A DNA stretch of 64,000 bases from JACKDX01 sp964640175 (lineage in GTDB: Bacteria; Myxococcota_A; Polyangia; Polyangiales; GCA-016699535): NCBI GenBank assembly GCA_964640175.1, contig CAZXFW010000008.1, positions 62,001 through 126,000 on the forward strand, read 5' to 3'. Positions 27,197 to 36,250 of this stretch are shown here, piece by piece (within the stretch, counting starts at the first letter, position 1; the number at the start of each line of letters is the position of its first letter). The notes beneath the pieces are model-generated. The model worked only from the letters and a program-made list of their open reading frames with translations. It searched no databases and was not told the DNA's origin. The position numbers were made by a program, and so were the translations under genes.

Positions 27197-28396
27197 ATGC
27201 ATCGAGCAGTGATTTTAAGCGGCGTACGTACGCCGATTGGACGGTATCGGGGAGGGCTATCGCTTGCACGCCCTGATGACTTGGCAGCCCATGTGCTTCA
27301 TGCAGCATTGGAACGCGTGCCAGGCTCTTCGAAAGCAGTCAAAGAAGTTTGCTTTGGTGCTACGAATCAAGCTGGCGAAGACAATCGCAATGTCGGCCGC
27401 ATGGCTGCACTTTTGGCCGGATTACCTTTCGAGGTGACAGGAGCCACTACCAACCGCCTATGTGGCTCGGGGATGGATGCACTCCTAAACGTCGTACGCA
27501 GCATCTACGTCGGCGATTATGATGTCGCAGTGGCCGGTGGCGTAGAGTCGATGACACGAGCCCCGTATGTCATGGGCAAAGCCCAAGAGCCCTTTTCAAG
27601 GCGTGTACCCGAAATGTTTGACACCACAATTGGATGGCGTTTTTCCAACCCACGCATGCAAACACGTATTCCATTGGAATCCATGGGTGAAACTGCCGAA
27701 AACATCGCTGAACGCTATGGCATTTCTAGGAACAATCAAGATGCATTTGCACACCAAAGCCATCAACGCGCAGCAAGCGCGTGGAAACAGGGTAGATTCA
27801 AAGATGAAGTGGTTCCTGTAGCCGTGTTCTCCAGTAAACCCGGGCAAGCTTCATTTGATCAAGACGAAAGCATCCGTACCAACAGTTCCATGGAGTTATT
27901 GAGTTCCTTAAAACCGGTATTTCGTCCTAACGGCTCAGTGACCGCTGGAAATTCCTCCCCCCTCAACGACGGAGCAGCAGCGTTAGTCGTAAGCTCTGAA
28001 GCATGGGCCCAACGTGAAGGCATCAAGCCTCTCGCGCGTGTTGTAAGCTGGGGAGTGGCCGGAGTCGATCCCCGGGTGATGGGACTAGGACCTGTTCCTG
28101 CGACTAACATGGCACTTGCACGTGCAGGACTCACATTTAAAGACATCGACCTCATCGAACTCAATGAAGCCTTTGCTGTCCAAGCGTTAGCATGTCTGCA
28201 CGAACTAAAACTTGATGACTCCCGCGTCAACGTTAACGGTGGAGCCATTGCGCTGGGCCATCCCATCGGGTGCTCTGGTGCTCGCATCGTGGTAACACTC
28301 GCTCACGAAATGCAGCGTCGAGGTTCACGCTATGGACTAGCTGCCCTTTGTGTTGGTGTAGGACAAGGCATGGCAGTCATTATCGAGCGTCTATGA
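27197..28396 (+). CDS. Thiolase (acetyl-CoA C-acyltransferase)
   Basis: The 399-residue protein is a complete thiolase. It has the nucleophilic Cys in TNRLCGSGMDALL, NEAFAVQAL, the catalytic His in GGAIALGHPIGCSGAR and the second Cys in LCVGVGQGMAV. It cleaves 3-ketoacyl-CoA or condenses acetyl-CoA; whether it is biosynthetic or degradative cannot be told. A second thiolase is at 52967-54202. It starts 18 bases after the pseudo-receiver gene and its stop overlaps the next start (ATGA), tying it oddly to a sugar N-acyltransferase. Confidence 0.93.
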   Translation: MHRAVILSGVRTPIGRYRGGLSLARPDDLAAHVLHAALERVPGSSKAVKEVCFGATNQAGEDNRNVGRMAALLAGLPFEVTGATTNRLCGSGMDALLNVVRSIYVGDYDVAVAGGVESMTRAPYVMGKAQEPFSRRVPEMFDTTIGWRFSNPRMQTRIPLESMGETAENIAERYGISRNNQDAFAHQSHQRAASAWKQGRFKDEVVPVAVFSSKPGQASFDQDESIRTNSSMELLSSLKPVFRPNGSVTAGNSSPLNDGAAALVVSSEAWAQREGIKPLARVVSWGVAGVDPRVMGLGPVPATNMALARAGLTFKDIDLIELNEAFAVQALACLHELKLDDSRVNVNGGAIALGHPIGCSGARIVVTLAHEMQRRGSRYGLAALCVGVGQGMAVIIERL

Positions 28397-28932
28397 GTTC
28401 CTCTTCTCTGATTCATCCCACTGCTGTCATTGATGCCAATGTACACATCGGTAAAGAAAGCCGCATATGGCATTTCGTCCACATCAGCGAGGATGTTTCC
28501 GTCGGAAATCACTGCATCCTCGGACAAAACGTATTCATCGGACGCGGCGTACGCATCGGCAACGGCGTAAAGATTCAAAACAACGTGTCAGTGTATGCTG
28601 GAGTACACATTGAAGACGATGTGTTTCTTGGGCCAAGCTGTGTGTTTACCAATGTGCTTCAACCACGGGCTTTTATCGAACAAAAAGAAGGCTTTGGACA
28701 AACTCACGTGGAGCGAGGCACAACCGTGGGAGCCAATGCCACCATCGTATGCGGTCATCGCCTTGGCCGTTTTTCTATGATTGGAGCCGGAGCCGTAGTG
28801 ACTCGTGACGTGGAGCCCTATGCTTTGGTCATCGGTGTCCCAGCACGCCAGGCCGGATGGGTGTGTCGATGCGGACAACGTATGACAGAAAAACCTCAAG
28901 ATACCGCTGATGCGTGTAGTATCCACGCATAG
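28393..28932 (+). CDS. Left-handed beta-helix sugar N-acetyltransferase (WbpD-like)
   Basis: This 179-residue protein is built of hexapeptide repeats (IHPTAVIDANVHIGKESRIW, VFIGRGVRIGNGVKIQNNV, GANATIVCGHRLGRFSMIGA) with a central loop carrying FTNVLQPRAF. This pattern fits the WbpD/WlbB family, which N-acetylates UDP-3-amino sugars during O-antigen synthesis. A zinc-finger-like CRCGQRM closes the protein. Start ATG 28393 overlaps the thiolase stop; a longer frame upstream belongs to the thiolase shadow. The next gene encodes the matching aminotransferase type. Confidence 0.85.
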   Translation: MSSSSLIHPTAVIDANVHIGKESRIWHFVHISEDVSVGNHCILGQNVFIGRGVRIGNGVKIQNNVSVYAGVHIEDDVFLGPSCVFTNVLQPRAFIEQKEGFGQTHVERGTTVGANATIVCGHRLGRFSMIGAGAVVTRDVEPYALVIGVPARQAGWVCRCGQRMTEKPQDTADACSIHA

Positions 28933-28942
28933 GAACACCTTC

Positions 28943-30064
28943 ATGACTCAAGCCATTCCTTTACTTGACCTTGATGCACAGCATCGATCTTTACATTCCA
29001 AGCTTCGGGAAGCCTTTGAACGTGTTCTTGCCTCGGGAGAATTTATTCTGGGAAGTGAAGTCGAAGCATTTGAATTGGAAGTTGCGCGTTTTCTTAACGT
29101 TAAACACGCCATTGGCGTTTCCAGCGGAAGCGATGCGCTTTTAGCTTCGTTAATGGCTTTAGGTATTGGTCCAGGTGATGAAGTGATCACCTCTTCTTTT
29201 TCTTTTTTTGCAACGGCAGGATGCGTGGCCCGGCTGGGAGCCACACCGGTCTTTGTTGATATCGATCCAGATACCTACAATATGGATCCGCAACATCTAG
29301 TTCGTGTTTTTACCAAACACACCAAGGCCATTATTCCTGTACATCTGTACGGCCAACCCGCTGATATGCAGCCCTTGCTTGAATTTGCCCGAACTCATGA
29401 CGTGTCCGTCGTTGAAGACGCTGCCCAGGCCATCGGGGCTTATACCGAATCAGGCCACGTGGGATCGTTGGGCGCGTTCGGATGTTTTTCGTTTTTTCCC
29501 TCCAAAAACCTTGGAGGGTTAGGTGATGGTGGTCTGATAACCACCAACGACGATACTCTTGCCAAACACGTACGCATACTGCGCGCCCATGGTGCTGAAC
29601 CCAAATATTACCATCACATGGTAGGCGGGAATTTTCGCCTCGATGCTCTTCAAGCGGCTTTTTTGCGCATCAAACTTAACTATCTCCCTCAATGGATTGC
29701 CGCGCGGCAGATGTGTGCGGCCCGCTACGACCAACTCTTTAAAGAAACAGGGCTTAATAAAGACCTTTTAGATACACCTCGCCGTCAACAGGCTTCACAT
29801 GTCTATCATCAGTATGTCATTCGCACTTCGCGCCGAGCGCAGGTGATCCAACAACTCCAAGCCAACAACATCGGTTACGCTGTTTATTATCCCACGCCCC
29901 TGCACCTGCAACCCTGTTTTGCTTACTTAGGGTACACCCAAGGCAGCTTACCCCTCGCAGAAAAAGCCAGTGAACAAACGCTCGCATTACCCATGTATCC
30001 CGAACTCCAAGAAGCGCAGCAAGTCCGTGTCGTGCAAACTATTGCCAAGGCTTTGCAACGCTGA
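28943..30064 (+). CDS. DegT/DnrJ/EryC1-family sugar aminotransferase (WbpE-like)
   Basis: The 373-residue PLP enzyme starts MTQAIPLLDLDAQ after AGGAAC. It has GVSSGSDALLASLMALGIG for phosphate and cofactor binding, VVEDAAQAIGA, and the PLP lysine in FFPSKNLGGLGDGG. This family transfers an amino group from glutamate to keto-sugar nucleotides. Together with the preceding acetyltransferase it could make a UDP-2,3-diacetamido sugar, as WbpE and WbpD do in Pseudomonas. The dehydrogenase and oxidase steps (WbpA, WbpB) are not in the window, so the exact sugar is unknown. Confidence 0.9.
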   Translation: MTQAIPLLDLDAQHRSLHSKLREAFERVLASGEFILGSEVEAFELEVARFLNVKHAIGVSSGSDALLASLMALGIGPGDEVITSSFSFFATAGCVARLGATPVFVDIDPDTYNMDPQHLVRVFTKHTKAIIPVHLYGQPADMQPLLEFARTHDVSVVEDAAQAIGAYTESGHVGSLGAFGCFSFFPSKNLGGLGDGGLITTNDDTLAKHVRILRAHGAEPKYYHHMVGGNFRLDALQAAFLRIKLNYLPQWIAARQMCAARYDQLFKETGLNKDLLDTPRRQQASHVYHQYVIRTSRRAQVIQQLQANNIGYAVYYPTPLHLQPCFAYLGYTQGSLPLAEKASEQTLALPMYPELQEAQQVRVVQTIAKALQR

Positions 30065-30124
30065 GTATCGAATGTTTCTTGCCGTAAGGCTGGTTTCCTG
30101 TCTCAAGGCCTGCTAAATTGTCCC

Positions 30125-31582
30125 ATGATGACAAAACGGTATCAGGCGCCATTTTTGCCAGGAGGGGTTTCTCCGGTTGACACTACGATTGCCGAAGAAC
30201 TGCTGCGCATTGCCCTGGAACAAGGCGGCGATTACGCCGACTTATTCTTTGAGTTCAATATTTCAGGTAGCTACAGTTACGACGAAGGGATTCTCAAAAG
30301 TGCGGGGCGTGCTGCTGCTACAGGCCTGGGTGTTCGTGTGATGAAAGGCGATGCCACGGGCTATGCTTACGTCGAAGATTTGACGCTGGAAGCCATGAAA
30401 CATGCAGCTAAAACCGCTGCGCAAATCGCATCCAGCAATACCACGCTGTCGCTTCCTGCATGGAAAACTTCAACACCTGTAGAGCGATACTTACTGGAAA
30501 CAAGTTTATTGGAGATCGACGGAGCCACCAAACGTGGTCTTTTGGCACGTGCTGACCAAGCCGCACGCGCCGCGGATGCAAGAGTCATCCAGGTGCAAGC
30601 TTCCTTATCGGAAGAACTTAAGGAAATCCTCATTGCCACCAGCGATGGAAAATTCGTTTCCGATCGCCAGCCTCTCATGCGTTTCGGAGTCAGCGTAATT
30701 GTGGAGCAAGGTGGGCTACGTCAAAGTGGATCGTCTGGAGGCGGCGGACGGTGTGGCCTAGAGTATTTTGAAACGAAATCCCCTGAATGGCACGCTCAGC
30801 AAGCTGTGCGGCAGGCGGTGACCATGTTGGAGGCAAAAGAGGCCCCCGCGGGCGAACTGGAAGTCGTGTTAGCACCGGGAGATAGCGGCATTCTTCTACA
30901 TGAAGCGGTAGGACACGGCCTTGAGGCAGATTTCAACCGTAAACGGACAAGCAATTACACTGACCAAGTCGGAACTCAGGTAGCCAGCGAGCTTTGTACG
31001 GTGGTGGATGATGCCACTCTGATGCACTCCAGAGGCAGCATCAATATCGACGACGAAGGCAATCAACCTCAAACCGCCCTCCTCATCGAAAACGGAATTC
31101 TGCAAGGATACATGCATGATAGGCACTCTGCTGCCTTTTTCCACACGTCATTGAGTGGTAATGGGCGACGCGAAAGTTTTGCTTGCCATCCCATGCCTCG
31201 TATGACGAACACTTTATTGTTGAACGGGCCACATGAACCGGAAGAGATCATTCAAAGCGTCAAATATGGCATTTATGCAAAACGTTTTGGTGGCGGCCAA
31301 GTGGATATTTCTAACGGCGATTTTGTATTCTCATTAACAGAATCTTACTTAATCGAAAACGGAAAAATCACAGCGCCTTTAAAAGACGTCAATCTGATTG
31401 GAAACGGACCTGAAGTCATGCGCAAAGTGGTCATGTTAGGCAACGACATGCAAACTTCCGATGGCATTTGGACATGTGGCAAGGATGGTCAATCCGTGCC
31501 AGTAGGCGTGGGGTGTCCAACGACTAAAATTTCGGCTGTGACCGTGGGTGGAACACAAGTAACTTCCGGAGCTTCCTCATGA
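30125..31582 (+). CDS. tldD: Metalloprotease TldD
   Basis: TldD is the catalytic half of the TldD/TldE heterodimer that degrades unfolded peptides and matures some peptide antibiotics. The 485-residue protein has the zinc motif HEAVGHGLEAD near residue 260 and the C-terminal CGKDGQSVPVGVG and PTTKISAVTVGG stretches typical of TldD. The partner gene starts inside its stop codon (ATGA), as expected for a stoichiometric pair. It starts 60 bases after the aminotransferase gene; no clear promoter is visible there. Confidence 0.95.
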   Translation: MMTKRYQAPFLPGGVSPVDTTIAEELLRIALEQGGDYADLFFEFNISGSYSYDEGILKSAGRAAATGLGVRVMKGDATGYAYVEDLTLEAMKHAAKTAAQIASSNTTLSLPAWKTSTPVERYLLETSLLEIDGATKRGLLARADQAARAADARVIQVQASLSEELKEILIATSDGKFVSDRQPLMRFGVSVIVEQGGLRQSGSSGGGGRCGLEYFETKSPEWHAQQAVRQAVTMLEAKEAPAGELEVVLAPGDSGILLHEAVGHGLEADFNRKRTSNYTDQVGTQVASELCTVVDDATLMHSRGSINIDDEGNQPQTALLIENGILQGYMHDRHSAAFFHTSLSGNGRRESFACHPMPRMTNTLLLNGPHEPEEIIQSVKYGIYAKRFGGGQVDISNGDFVFSLTESYLIENGKITAPLKDVNLIGNGPEVMRKVVMLGNDMQTSDGIWTCGKDGQSVPVGVGCPTTKISAVTVGGTQVTSGASS

Positions 31583-32958
31583 GCATGACAGATATCCGTA
31601 ACGATTTACTTGCTCTAGGAGATCGCGTCGTCGAGCAAGCCATTAAAGCCGGAGCCGATGTCGCAGAGGCAAGTGTTCATCAAAGCCTTCATCTTTCAGC
31701 CAAGGTACGCCTAAAAGAGGCAGAATTTGTCGAAGAGGCGGGCTCACGCGGCGTGGGTATTCGAATCATGTACGGTCAACAAGTTGCGGTCGCACATACC
31801 AGCGATCTCAGCGACGCAGGACTACAACGTTTCACCGAAGATGCCGTGGAACTTGTTCGCATGACAGAAGCCGACACATTTGCAGGGCCTCCTGATCCCT
31901 CTCTTTTGTCCTCCATGGACCAACACCCTTCCCTCGACTTGTTTGATGATAAAGTAAATACAATCGACGCCGCTGAAGCGCTCCACCGTGCTAAGGCCGC
32001 CGAAGTCGCGGCGTTTGAATATGATCCACGCGTCAAAAACAGTGAAGGAAGCACGTTTGGGCGGGTAAGTGGCGCTTCAGCCATTGTCACCAGTGGCGGG
32101 TTTAGAGGGTTTTCCACAGGGACCTACGCTTCTATCGTCGTCAATCCTGTGGTCGATGATACAGATGGAAAAAAACGCAGCGGTTATTATTGGAGTGCAC
32201 GCCGCTATTTGTCAGACATGGAAAACGAACGCGAGGTCGGCCGTGAAGCCTCTCGCCGAACTCTGGCTAAGCTTGGATCGAAAAAAATTCCTACTCAACG
32301 CACTGCAGTGGTGTTCGATCCTGACGCGGCTCGGTCCATGCTAGGCCTGCTTGCAGGCTGCATCAACGGTAGTGCCATCTGGCGCCGCGCCAGCTACCTC
32401 GCAGATCGTGAAAACAGCCGAGTTGCCAGCGATCTGGTCACAGTGATCGACGATCCGTTGCTCGCTCGTGCACCTGGTTCACGGGCCTTTGATGGCGAAG
32501 GCCTACTGGCACGCCCAAATGTCGTTGTTGACCAAGGCATTCTAAAGACCTTCTTGCTGGATACGTATTCTGCACGCAAACTTGGCAAACAAAGCACTGC
32601 AAGTGCATCGCGAGGAAGCTCAGGTGGAGTAAGCCCCTCTACCTCGAACTTCATTTTACAACCAGGCAAAATCACTGCCGAAGAACTCATTGCATCTACC
32701 GCCAAAGGATTTTACGTCACAGACATGATGGGATACGGCTTCAATGCTGTTACAGGGGATTTCAGTCGTGGGGCCACAGGATTTTGGATTGAAAATGGAG
32801 AAAAAACATACCCTGTATCGGAAGTGACGATCTCTTTAAACCTCGATCAAATTCTAAAAGAGATTGATGCCGTGGCCAACGATTTACGTTTGGATTCGTC
32901 CATTGCCGCTCCCACATTTCGCGTCCGCGAAATGACCATCGCGGGTTCAGACGGATAA
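31579..32958 (+). CDS. pmbA: TldE/PmbA protein
   Basis: This 459-residue protein is the PmbA/TldE partner of TldD. It shares the N-terminal fold (VVEQAIKAGADVAEASVHQS, GSRGVGIRIMYG) but lacks a zinc motif. Its C-terminal half has VVDQGILKTFLLDTYSARKL and the conserved TSNFILQPG, MMGYGFNAVTGDFSRGATGF and GEKTYPVSEVTI. It has no TldD-type catalytic role by itself. It overlaps tldD by four bases. Confidence 0.95.
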   Translation: MSMTDIRNDLLALGDRVVEQAIKAGADVAEASVHQSLHLSAKVRLKEAEFVEEAGSRGVGIRIMYGQQVAVAHTSDLSDAGLQRFTEDAVELVRMTEADTFAGPPDPSLLSSMDQHPSLDLFDDKVNTIDAAEALHRAKAAEVAAFEYDPRVKNSEGSTFGRVSGASAIVTSGGFRGFSTGTYASIVVNPVVDDTDGKKRSGYYWSARRYLSDMENEREVGREASRRTLAKLGSKKIPTQRTAVVFDPDAARSMLGLLAGCINGSAIWRRASYLADRENSRVASDLVTVIDDPLLARAPGSRAFDGEGLLARPNVVVDQGILKTFLLDTYSARKLGKQSTASASRGSSGGVSPSTSNFILQPGKITAEELIASTAKGFYVTDMMGYGFNAVTGDFSRGATGFWIENGEKTYPVSEVTISLNLDQILKEIDAVANDLRLDSSIAAPTFRVREMTIAGSDG

Positions 32959-33033
32959 TTCCACCCCAGCTTTTCCATACCTTTTGGGTTGCCTTCCTTC
33001 AGAAACATGTCATAGCGAGGGAACCGGCATTCC

Positions 33034-34371
33034 ATGAACATACTGAAATTATTGATTTTTCTTGTGGTTCTCTGTGCGATGAGCTGTAGCTCATCGTCTT
33101 CGTTAAATCGTTCCGAAGCCGGTCAACAACCCTTGGCCCGTTTGTTTCCGTTAACTCTATTTGCGGAAAGGGATCTCGACCTTCCCACCTATACCCTTGA
33201 TGCAAGACGGGGCGTTCTCAGACCATCTTCTCAGCGTCTTGTGGTTCGAACTGGATACAGTTTTACGGTATTCGCCAGCGGCGAATACTCGAAGGGACCA
33301 TTAGGAAAGACATCAACCTATTGGGTACAGACTGAATTGTATCCCGCGGAGTATGCCATCATAGAACTTCAAGATGTTGATGTAGAGCGAAGTCCGGAGA
33401 CTATCGAACCGATGTACGTCACCGAAGCTCGTTATACGTGTCCCTTATTGACGCCCCGTGCCATGCGACTAGAACCTCTCGGCAATATAAGTCCTGAGAC
33501 GCGGCTCTACGTGTTTTATGAGCCTAATAGCCCATCCAGTGTTTCTGGACCGCCTGTCACGTACGGAAACTATGCCGAACCTTTTCTTAACGTCGGCTAC
33601 AAAACTCCACAAGGACAAACGTTCCTGGCATACATCGCTTCTCCATGTCTTTCCCATCTCACCCCATGGAAAAACGCCCTGGGAAACGTGATTTTAATCA
33701 ATGAGCTTGGAAGTGTTTCTGAATTTCGAGACAACTTGGTAGCTGCCCTAAAGCTGACGGAGACAGACAATGTGGCTTCGTCGGAACGCGAAAAAATGCG
33801 CCTTAACCATGAGTCCTGCGAAGACATCCTGCGGGATATACCAGATGTCCAAGACGCACTTATGCATAATCCAGCCGGTGATCTGATTCCGACAGCAACC
33901 ATTTTTCTATGTGCAGATTCTACGAGCACGCTTTCAGCCGACGCCGCCCTAGTCTATCACATGAAGCCCAGTATCATTGGATCAAATCGGGACGGCCTTA
34001 ATCCCCACGACATCGCGCTCTTGGTGGTTAATCTTAGTCCTCCTAATCCATCTACCAATATGGAACAATCGGTAACCTTTGGAGGATATTCCTATACGGA
34101 TGTCTCTATCGCCTCTGACATGATTGCCATTCCCGCATTCGATGGAAGCTTTGGCGAAATTGCACCCGGCCTGTATCACATAAATGCGGGCGTTCGAAAT
34201 GCTCTTTGGGTCATCATGGAATTAACGCAAGATTTTACGACATATCACTTTCGATATGCGACCGGCCTATTTAACACAGAAGTATTAAACGAATACTACT
34301 CCAACGAACAACCATGGTGGGATTCCACTGCGCTTGTAGGAAAAATCGCAAATGATTTTTCTTACGACTAA
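33034..34371 (+). CDS. Unknown secreted lipoprotein
   Basis: I do not recognise this 445-residue protein. It begins with a short signal (ILKLLIFLVVLCAMSC) and a serine run, fitting export and lipidation. The rest is soluble, rich in beta-prone aromatic and Pro residues, with few Lys, and has scattered cysteines (YTCPLL, SPCLSH, HESCED, FLCADS) that could form disulfides. I see no repeats or transmembrane segments. It is probably a single gene, 75 bases after pmbA and convergent with an SDR gene. Nothing in the context assigns a role. Confidence 0.65.
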   Translation: MNILKLLIFLVVLCAMSCSSSSSLNRSEAGQQPLARLFPLTLFAERDLDLPTYTLDARRGVLRPSSQRLVVRTGYSFTVFASGEYSKGPLGKTSTYWVQTELYPAEYAIIELQDVDVERSPETIEPMYVTEARYTCPLLTPRAMRLEPLGNISPETRLYVFYEPNSPSSVSGPPVTYGNYAEPFLNVGYKTPQGQTFLAYIASPCLSHLTPWKNALGNVILINELGSVSEFRDNLVAALKLTETDNVASSEREKMRLNHESCEDILRDIPDVQDALMHNPAGDLIPTATIFLCADSTSTLSADAALVYHMKPSIIGSNRDGLNPHDIALLVVNLSPPNPSTNMEQSVTFGGYSYTDVSIASDMIAIPAFDGSFGEIAPGLYHINAGVRNALWVIMELTQDFTTYHFRYATGLFNTEVLNEYYSNEQPWWDSTALVGKIANDFSYD

Positions 34372-34402
34372 AAATGTTATCTATTTGAACACATGGTCGG
34401 CA

Positions 34403-35527
34403 CTATGCCCGTCCACGGCTAACCCTATCATTGAATCTTAGCTTACGTCCGAAAGCTACGCTTGCATCTGTGTGAACTCGAACGTAGTTTACAAATGCAT
34501 TGACATAGGTATCAAATGAGGGACATTCGATGCCACTTCCTTCAAGCAAGGCTTTAGCATTGCGTGAATCGTAGCTCACGTCGGTCAGAGCTTGTTGCAA
34601 AAATGCCCGGGGAATAGGGGCTATCTTCTGCATACCTGGAAACTGCAATATCATACCAAGCACATCCCCCGCCAATGAATCTTGCTTTAAGGTGTGCCCC
34701 GTAGAGCGAAACAAGAGTTGAAATACCGTACGCGCCGAAAGAGGGTCCGAGTCGACCAGATGAAACGTCATGCCTTGAGACTGTGGATGTTCAGCAAGGT
34801 AGCACCCAGCTTGGGCCACGTAATCCACAGGAACCAAATGTAATCGCATATCCCCAAGCGCAGGGAGTGGAATTTGCAACTCACTGGGTGCATGCAACAT
34901 CAGCCTTACCAATAAAAATAACCCTTGAGAGTCATCAAGCTCACCCGATCGAGAATCGCCTGCCAAGATCGAGGGTCGTAAGATGGTGACTGGTAAGCTA
35001 CGCGAAGCATGCCGTACCATACGTTCTGCACGAAACCGCATCTCTTCGTTAGAGTTACGAAATCCTGCATCGGCCTCCAATTCGTCTTCCCGAATCAACC
35101 CACGCCGTTTGCCTGATACCAACGCGGTCGACCAGTAAACAAGCCTTTGAAGCTGTGGCGCAACCTCAGCAAGTTCCAAGACTTCACGTGTGGCAGACAC
35201 ATTCCCTAACTTCGCTTCACTTCGAGAGGCTCCGAGAAACCTCGTTGCTGCACAATGATGAATCACTGTCACCTGACGCGCCAGCTCTAGATAGTTGCGG
35301 CCTGAAAGCCCAAAGTCCATAGCAAAAATCTCGCCCAACACCATGCTTACCCGCGCTTGATCGGGCCCCAGTGCTTTAAGTGCTTGTTCAGCTTGAGAGG
35401 CTTGATTTGGATCTACCAAGCATACGATTTTTTTCTCCGCGTGTGATGGTAACAACCGATGCAATACAGACCGTGCCAAAAAGCTATCTGGAAATCCTGT
35501 TAAAAATGTCACTGAGTCTTTTGCCAT
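34403..35527 (-). CDS. Extended SDR / thioester-reductase-like protein with degenerate active site
   Basis: The 374-residue protein resembles the NAD_binding_4 group of extended SDRs (fatty acyl-CoA and thioester reductases): FLTGFPDSFLARSVLHRLL at the nucleotide-binding loop, HHCAATRFLGAS, YWSTALVSGK and VTILRPSILAGDSRSG. The glycine motif is altered, and the expected Tyr-xxx-Lys is replaced by a stretch reading NSNEEMRFRAERMV. It may have lost reductase activity or work as a binding protein. ATG 35527 is one base after the coaE stop, so the two are translationally coupled. Confidence 0.75.
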   Translation of the reverse strand: MAKDSVTFLTGFPDSFLARSVLHRLLPSHAEKKIVCLVDPNQASQAEQALKALGPDQARVSMVLGEIFAMDFGLSGRNYLELARQVTVIHHCAATRFLGASRSEAKLGNVSATREVLELAEVAPQLQRLVYWSTALVSGKRRGLIREDELEADAGFRNSNEEMRFRAERMVRHASRSLPVTILRPSILAGDSRSGELDDSQGLFLLVRLMLHAPSELQIPLPALGDMRLHLVPVDYVAQAGCYLAEHPQSQGMTFHLVDSDPLSARTVFQLLFRSTGHTLKQDSLAGDVLGMILQFPGMQKIAPIPRAFLQQALTDVSYDSRNAKALLEGSGIECPSFDTYVNAFVNYVRVHTDASVAFGRKLRFNDRVSRGRA

Positions 35528-35528
35528 G

Positions 35529-36143
35529 TCAGGCCTTATTTCCAAAACGTTTTTGCAGCGATTCATGTACCCAAAGGACTTGTTCGCTAAGATCTTGAAT
35601 ACTACCGTGATTGCGTATCACATAATCCGCCACAAGAAGTTTGTTTTCTGCAGGCGCTTGCGCATTCATGCGTGCCTTAATCTCTTGCGGGCTCAGCTTA
35701 TCACGTGTAGCAAGCCGAGCAGCCTGCTCTTCGGGAGTGCTATGCACCACAATCAACGCATCGAAATCCTTGTATCTTCCGGTTTCCACCAGCAGCGCTG
35801 CCTCATAAAGCACGTAGCGTACGTCTGTATGCTTGAGTTGTGATAAACGCTCCTCGCTCACTACTTCCACACACGGATGTACAATCGCATTAAGCGTGCG
35901 TAGCGCTTCTGGATCGGAAAACACCATGTTAGCCAGCCATGCCCGATCGACCTGGCCATTGGCATCAACCACATCGCTACCAAATGCGGAAAGCAATTGC
36001 GCATGAGCACTGCCACCTCGTGCCATGACCTCATGCGCAACCTTATCCGCATACACAACGGAAACGCCCAGCTTCTCAAAAAGCCCTGCAACCGTGCTTT
36101 TGCCAGTGGCAATGCCTCCAGTAAGTCCTACGACAACCGTCAT
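35529..36143 (-). CDS. coaE: Dephospho-CoA kinase
   Basis: The 204-residue CoaE has the P-loop GLTGGIATGKSTV at its N-terminus, then YADKVAHEV, the CoA-binding NAIVHPCVE and lid residues around LATRDKLSPQEIKARMNAQ. It phosphorylates dephospho-CoA, the last step of coenzyme A synthesis. The length is standard. It is followed by the SDR gene and divergent from astA, with 107 bases between them. Confidence 0.96.
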   Translation of the reverse strand: MTVVVGLTGGIATGKSTVAGLFEKLGVSVVYADKVAHEVMARGGSAHAQLLSAFGSDVVDANGQVDRAWLANMVFSDPEALRTLNAIVHPCVEVVSEERLSQLKHTDVRYVLYEAALLVETGRYKDFDALIVVHSTPEEQAARLATRDKLSPQEIKARMNAQAPAENKLLVADYVIRNHGSIQDLSEQVLWVHESLQKRFGNKA

Positions 36144-36145
36144 GA

Positions 36146-36202
36146 TTTTGAGTTAATACACCCTTTGACTTGGAACAAGAAATACACGTGCATAACTCAA
36201 AA
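36146..36202. promoter_or_regulatory. 10-bp inverted repeat between coaE and astA
   Basis: TTTTGAGTTA (36146-36155) and TAACTCAAAA (36193-36202) are exact inverted copies 37 bases apart in the divergent coaE/astA region. They could be paired operator half-sites or a DNA loop. A few such repeats are expected by chance in a window this long, so support is weak. Confidence 0.2.
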
Positions 36203-36250
36203 AACTTATGAACTTCGTCTCAAGGACATCATTGTGGTACACCTTGATCC

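Noticed and set aside
28270..28392. Longer N-terminus for the WbpD-like gene
   Set aside because: These codons lie inside the thiolase gene, and ATG 28393 gives the expected family start.
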